A stretch of DNA of 64,000 bases from Devosia sp. (GTDB lineage Bacteria > Pseudomonadota > Alphaproteobacteria > Rhizobiales > Devosiaceae). The DNA lies in assembly GCF_025809055.1 (NCBI RefSeq), contig NZ_CP075529.1:3459501-3523500 (forward strand), read 5' to 3'. The position numbers and the translations under genes are program-made. A model generated the notes under the pieces. The model was not told the DNA's origin. It saw only the letters and a list, made by a program, of their open reading frames with translations, and did not search any database. Positions 61,507 through 64,000 of this stretch are shown in pieces (the first letter of the stretch is position 1; every line of letters starts with the position of its first letter).

Positions 61507-61704
61507 CTACGGCTCCGGCGTATATCCGGCATCGCGAATAGCCGCTTCGCCCTTGGCCTTGTCGCCCGTGAAGCTCACCTTGTGGGTTGCAAGATCGATC
61601 TCGATGCGGGCACCGGGCAGGGCCTCTTCGAGGGCCCCGCGCACGGTGCCGACGCAATGGCCGCACGTCATGTCATTGACGGTGACTGTCGTTTTTGGGT
61701 CCAT
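61507..61704 (-). CDS. copZ: Copper chaperone, heavy-metal-associated domain
   Basis: 65 residues, a single HMA domain with VNDMTCGHCVGTVRGAL (CxxC copper site, about residues 9-25) and the closing KGEAAIRDAGYTPEP. It carries Cu(I) to CopA or a regulator in the cytoplasm. The ATG at 61704 touches the cueR stop codon, so the two are translated together. It is the last gene of the copA-cueR-copZ operon. Confidence 0.92.
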   Translation of the reverse strand: MDPKTTVTVNDMTCGHCVGTVRGALEEALPGARIEIDLATHKVSFTGDKAKGEAAIRDAGYTPEP

Positions 61705-61705
61705 C

Positions 61706-62109
61706 TCAGTTTCCCTTCTGTTTTCCGTGTCCGGCCAGATCATCCAGGATCGGACAGTCCGGTCGGTCGTCGCCATTGCAGCAATGCACCAGGTGCTTGA
61801 GCGTGTTGACCATGCCTTCGAGCTCGGCGATCTTGGTCTCCAGCCCTGAAATATGACCGCTGGCAATTTCCCTGACGTCGGCGCTGGCGCGGCTCCGGTC
61901 CTGCCAGAGAGCCAGCAGCGCCGATGTCTCATCCACTGAAAAGCCGAGCGTGCGGGCGCGCTTGATGAAGCGCAGGACATGCACGTCGTCGCCGCCATAG
62001 ACGCGATAATTGCTGTCTGTGCGGCCAGCCGGTGAAATCAGTCCGATCTGCTCGTAGTAGCGGATCATCTTGGCCGAGACGCCGGAGCGCTCGGCCGCCT
62101 GCCCGATAT

Positions 62110-62113
<4 letters not shown>
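61706..62113 (-). CDS. cueR: MerR-family copper regulator CueR
   Basis: 135 residues. N-terminal MerR helix-turn-helix: MNIGQAAERSGVSAKMIRYY, EQIGLISPAGRTDSNYRVYG. The C-terminal metal loop HCCNGDDRPDCPILDDL has two Cys separated by seven residues, which is the Cu(I) site of CueR. It activates copper export genes when Cu(I) binds. It overlaps the copA stop by 4 bases. Since it sits inside the operon it regulates, it is probably autoregulated. Confidence 0.92.
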
Positions 62114-63999
<1,886 letters not shown>

Positions 64000-64000
64000 A

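Overview
The window is chromosomal DNA, GC-rich by eye, from an alphaproteobacterium of the order Hyphomicrobiales (Rhizobiales). The order is supported by gene content and by order-typical intergenic repeats. Markers include the ETF-QO / TPR / ispE / polyprenyl synthase / methyltransferase / glyQ run, a TIGR02301-type protein beside a Nudix hydrolase, a SleB-type cell wall hydrolase and a CUT1 ABC operon. A Devosia-like family is my impression from the proteins, not something I could test. There is no prophage, CRISPR array, transposase or plasmid function. I count about 56 protein genes and two tRNAs.

Layout. 1-8.2 kb: a cut-off DHA2 drug exporter, a membrane diguanylate cyclase, moaB with an MFS transporter, a family-4-like uracil-DNA glycosylase, and divergent ETF-QO. 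8.3-15.3 kb: TPR lipoprotein-like protein, ispE, VOC protein, polyprenyl diphosphate synthase, TrmN6-like methyltransferase, a small membrane protein, glyQ, and an Rnk-type regulator preceded by a probable short leader ORF. 15.6-24.6 kb: LemA with DUF2207 protein, dihydroorotase, YgfZ-like folate-binding protein, HD hydrolase, small envelope proteins, DUF2306 protein and SleB hydrolase. 24.7-33.7 kb: a PPDK-like protein with a reduced ATP-grasp part, ispH-rnhA, DUF808 protein, glyS (about 15 kb from glyQ and inverted), small conserved proteins and a Nudix hydrolase. 33.7-40.4 kb: SRAP protein, hemerythrin, D-2-hydroxyacid-type flavoenzyme, phosphatase, chorismate synthase, MBL-fold hydrolase and BioY.

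The accessory part is 40.4-61.4 kb. On the minus strand lies one self-contained operon: LacI regulator, FAD-dependent oxidoreductase, sugar-binding protein, two permeases, ATPase, and a 230-residue TIM-barrel-like protein of unknown activity. It is preceded by tandem LacI-type operators. Next come tonB, exbD, exbB and a BtuB-like receptor read in the order receptor-exbB-exbD-tonB, the tRNA-Pro and tRNA-Gln genes, an MHYT-GGDEF-EAL protein, an ArsR/SRPBCC pair, and a ribose-type (CUT2) ABC importer divergent from its own LacI regulator with two TGTAAA-CC-TTTACA-like operators. The window ends with a copper operon, copA (cut off) - cueR - copZ.

The most interesting items are the FAD-oxidoreductase/TIM-barrel sugar operon, the PPDK-like protein that keeps the phosphohistidine and PEP domains but not a normal ATP domain, the leaderless-looking short ORF with a three-way-junction RNA upstream of rnk, the split of glyQ from glyS, and several perfect palindromes at gene starts.
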